This document shows, one piece after another, positions 62,011 through 64,000 of a stretch of DNA of 64,000 nt (positions are counted from its first letter, which is position 1; each line of letters opens with the position of its first letter). The stretch comes from Xiphydria camelus (Eukaryota > Arthropoda > Insecta > Hymenoptera > Xiphydriidae), in contig OY783195.1 in assembly GCA_963678675.1 (NCBI GenBank), forward strand, positions 14,612,143-14,676,142, in the 5' to 3' direction. The position numbers and the translations under genes are program-made. The notes beneath the pieces are model-generated. The model had not been told where the DNA came from. It searched no databases and saw nothing but the letters and a program-made list of their open reading frames with translations.

Positions 62011-62960
62011 TAATGAGTGAAAAGGCGTTTGTGCCATATATGGTACAAGATGCAGGAAGGGGTTAATAAGTTGCCTTATTTGTGGGCCGTCAAATATTCC
62101 TGCTTTAAGTTTTTCTGAACTCAACTGGGGCATTTTTCTCCCTATATATGCAAAGCATGATCCAGTCTTATCAAGAGCCTTTACAAACTGTTTCATTAGG
62201 CCGAACTTAATACGGAATGGAGGAAAGATGATTTTCTCTCGTTCAACTAACAATAAGGAATCGTTAATGACATTATTTTCCCCAACATCTAAGTTTTCTC
62301 TCTTAGGCCTCTCTTTTCTAATCCAATGGTGTGTTTTGTCTCTGCTATCTCAGAGGCACAGGAAGCACGGATATTTGGTAAAGCCACTTTGCTGTCCGAG
62401 AAGAAAGTTCACCATTTTTAAGAGTACACACAAATGACCCATGATGCTCATTATATCTTAATCTTTATCTTTATCTTCGCTAAGACGAAAGCTATGGTGT
62501 CGTATGCTTCTTTCATTTTCATTGAGTGACCAATTGGTATTGAATCATATTTATTTCTATTGTGTAGAAGGACACATTTTAAACTTCACTTTGAGCTGTC
62601 AAAAAATAGGCGCCATTCATTTGGAGAATAGTCAGGGAGGCCCATTTTTTCCAGGAGTCTTTTAATATCGTGACAATATACAAGATTGTCTTCTTGAGAA
62701 AAGAAAGGTAGTAGATCTTTTTATCTTGTACGGTAAAAAGTAATAGTGGTTCCTTGTTCCAGTGAATTCTTGTCCTTAAACCTGGATTCCAGTACTTCAG
62801 AAGCTTCTTTTGATAGGTTGAGATCTCTGCTGAGGTCGTTTAACTCATTCTGGTTAAAACGTTGGGGCATTGATGCCATGCCGTCATAATCACTGTCACC
62901 TTTATTACAATCAGAAGGGTTATCAAAGGATGAATCCTCGTCCTGACTGACAAGGAAACG

Positions 62961-63460
62961 TTTCGAGGCCGCCGCTTCCGATCTTGATGAAACTTCGTAA
63001 ATTTAAAGTTTATCGAAAAATAAGAGACCCCTATTTTTTTATAGCGGCCCAATTTTGGTTTAAGGGGGTGAAATGGACCCCTGAATTTTCACCCCCTTCG
63101 AGCTATCTCCGAAACGAAGCGAGATAGATGAAAACTTTCAATGTACGTTTTGTTTGGTTTTTTTAGTATAATAAAATCCCCTAAACAGATTTTGAAAAAA
63201 AGCATTATTTAAAAAAAAAAAAAATTTTTTTATGTAATTTTTCGAAATTTCGGTTTAGTCATGTGGACAAAAATTTAGGAAATTTTATTACAAATTCAAC
63301 CATGTATGACATGATATATTTCCCTCCTACAGTTTTGCAAATTTCTAACTTTTATGTCTGATAATGAGCGGGCTACCAATGGCAGTGACGGGATAGGTCG
63401 GGGGTTATTACTTCTATGTATTTTAATGCCACTTTTCTTTTATTTAATAAAGTTCAACTT
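62961..63460. other. Non-coding, repeat-like
   Basis: GGGGTGAAATGGACCCCTG and the inverse-like CACCCCCTTCGAG mark a dispersed repeat with AT-rich homopolymers (A run near 63205). No gene. Confidence 0.4.
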
Positions 63461-64000
63461 CTATGGCTCATAATTATGACAATAATGGTATTCCGTGAAA
63501 AAATGTTTCATACAAAGTTGTTTCTTACACCAAGCACACGTAATAACGGCAATATCGCCACATATGTGGCATCGTGGTTCCGAGTCCTGTGCAAAACAAA
63601 ATTCTACAGGATGTTCAAATTCAGGAGGTCCTCTGAATATATATCCACTCTTGAACCACGAATATTTAATAAAGTTAGTAAACCGTGGTGAAGAAAACTG
63701 ATTATGAGTAAGAGATTGAAGTTTTAAAATATTATCTCTCGAATGAAGGTTAATATCGTAATTGAAAAGAGTTACAATATCTGAAAACCTCCTTACAAAA
63801 TTCTTCCACATTCGAAATCCGTATACGTCTAGCGGTTGAATCAGTCCGGTGGTGCCTTGTGGAATCGTCATTAATATTATTGTCTTGTCTTCTGGTGTAG
63901 CTTCTCGAACACTTCGCTCACATTGTCCACTCCAAGAGTCCAGCAGTAAGACGCTTGTAGATCCAGTGTTAGGGAAGTAAACTTCTTGCAGCCATGTTTT
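63461..64000 (-). CDS. DDE-type transposase, C-terminal part, runs off the window
   Basis: The open frame from 63871 continues upstream in the same frame to the window edge (LLLDSWSGQCERSVREATPE). SVLLLDSWSGQC provides an Asp, and TIPQGTTGLIQPLDVYGFR matches the xPxxTTxxxQPLDV block that precedes the last catalytic residue in DDE_1-type (pogo/Tc1-like) transposases. Downstream KLQSLTHNQFSSPRF and a C-terminal Cys/His cluster CHICGDIAVITCAWCKKQLC with MKHFFTEYHYC look like a zinc-binding tail. Stop at 63461-63463. The start lies outside the window. The frame is intact as far as seen. Confidence 0.72.
   Translation of the reverse strand, partial: KTWLQEVYFPNTGSTSVLLLDSWSGQCERSVREATPEDKTIILMTIPQGTTGLIQPLDVYGFRMWKNFVRRFSDIVTLFNYDINLHSRDNILKLQSLTHNQFSSPRFTNFIKYSWFKSGYIFRGPPEFEHPVEFCFAQDSEPRCHICGDIAVITCAWCKKQLCMKHFFTEYHYCHNYEP

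Larger units (their letters stand above)
60208..62960 (-). pseudogene. Relic of an arthropod repeat-encoded protein of unknown function
   Basis: Read on the reverse strand: LNDLSRDLNLSKEASEVLES and FSQEDNLVYCHDI (about 62850-62680), YSPNEWRLFFDSSK and CVLLHNRNKYDSIPIGHS (62640-62530), then FPPFRIKFGLMKQFVKALDK (62235-62180) and KLKAGIFDGPQIRQL (near 62090), later FVNSMNEAERKAWTSFV (60640) and ISEEQGERFHQDIKTMEDRY (60425-60380). This order recurs in uncharacterised proteins multiplied in many arthropod genomes. It has many stops and frameshifts and is split by non-homologous DNA at about 60690-62010. Its function is unknown; repeat copy number suggests a transposon product. Confidence 0.7.

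Overview
The window looks like arthropod, most probably insect, nuclear DNA that is almost entirely transposable elements nested in one another. The evidence for a eukaryote is direct: three Ty1/copia and four gypsy-type LTR retrotransposons, half-tRNA and tRNA primer-binding sites, spliced exons with GT-AG introns, many palindromic MITEs, and remnants of animal genes (autophagy protease ATG4, ethanolamine kinase, a mitochondrial fission regulator-like protein). The insect assignment is inference from the element families and short introns. I cannot name an order or species. No CRISPR, operon or prokaryotic feature is present.

Layout. 1-2.4 kb: AT-rich DNA with a foldback element and a reverse-strand ORF1-like protein with a baculovirus-FP-type C-terminus. 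2.4-6.6 kb: copia-1, reverse strand, truncated in RNase H. 7.1-8.7 kb: an internally deleted LTR element with a 27-bp tandem repeat. 8.9-10.1 and 14.8-15.8 kb: four near-perfect palindromic MITEs of one family, one split by a hAT-like MITE with an 8-bp target duplication. 10.27-14.79 kb: copia-3. 16.56-25.54 kb: copia-2, flanked by a 5-bp duplication (AGTAA). Its integrase holds a 731-bp MITE and its 3' LTR holds gypsy-1 (reverse strand, 20.88-25.47 kb).

26.66-38.0 kb: gypsy-2, split by gypsy-4 (reverse strand, 32.60-36.30 kb), whose two 488-bp LTRs look identical. A matching LTR end at 50.35-50.47 kb and its flank suggest gypsy-2 may originally have ended there, 23.8 kb from its start. Between lie a 969-bp solo LTR, a THAP-like fragment, a solo LTR of a small element, the nearly complete gypsy-3 (41.00-45.90 kb), a foldback carrying a SWIM zinc-finger remnant, an ethanolamine kinase pseudogene, a tRNA-like sequence, and a 995-bp TRIM-like element at 49.15-50.14 kb. 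The TRIM shares primer-binding site, polypurine tract and LTR start with gypsy-3.

51.9-52.24 kb: the first two coding exons of ATG4, with no later exon found. 53.4-59.3 kb: a segment with inverted arms around a reverse-strand, spliced THAP/DDE4-type transposase gene. Its first intron holds a 2.7-kb PIF/Harbinger-like element with head-to-head 5' ends and two exons of a mitochondrial fission regulator-like gene in its centre. 60.2-63.0 kb: a decayed arthropod repeat-encoded protein. 63.46-64.0 kb: the C-terminal part of a DDE transposase running off the window.

No gene set here works as a pathway. The functional themes are retrotransposition (gag, protease, integrase, RT, RNase H), cut-and-paste transposition, and non-autonomous elements that depend on them. 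Almost every autonomous element is broken. Gypsy-3 is the closest to intact, with one apparent frameshift in pol. LTR identity makes gypsy-4 and the TRIM the youngest insertions. All boundaries and target duplications were read by eye from the sequence, and no database search was run.
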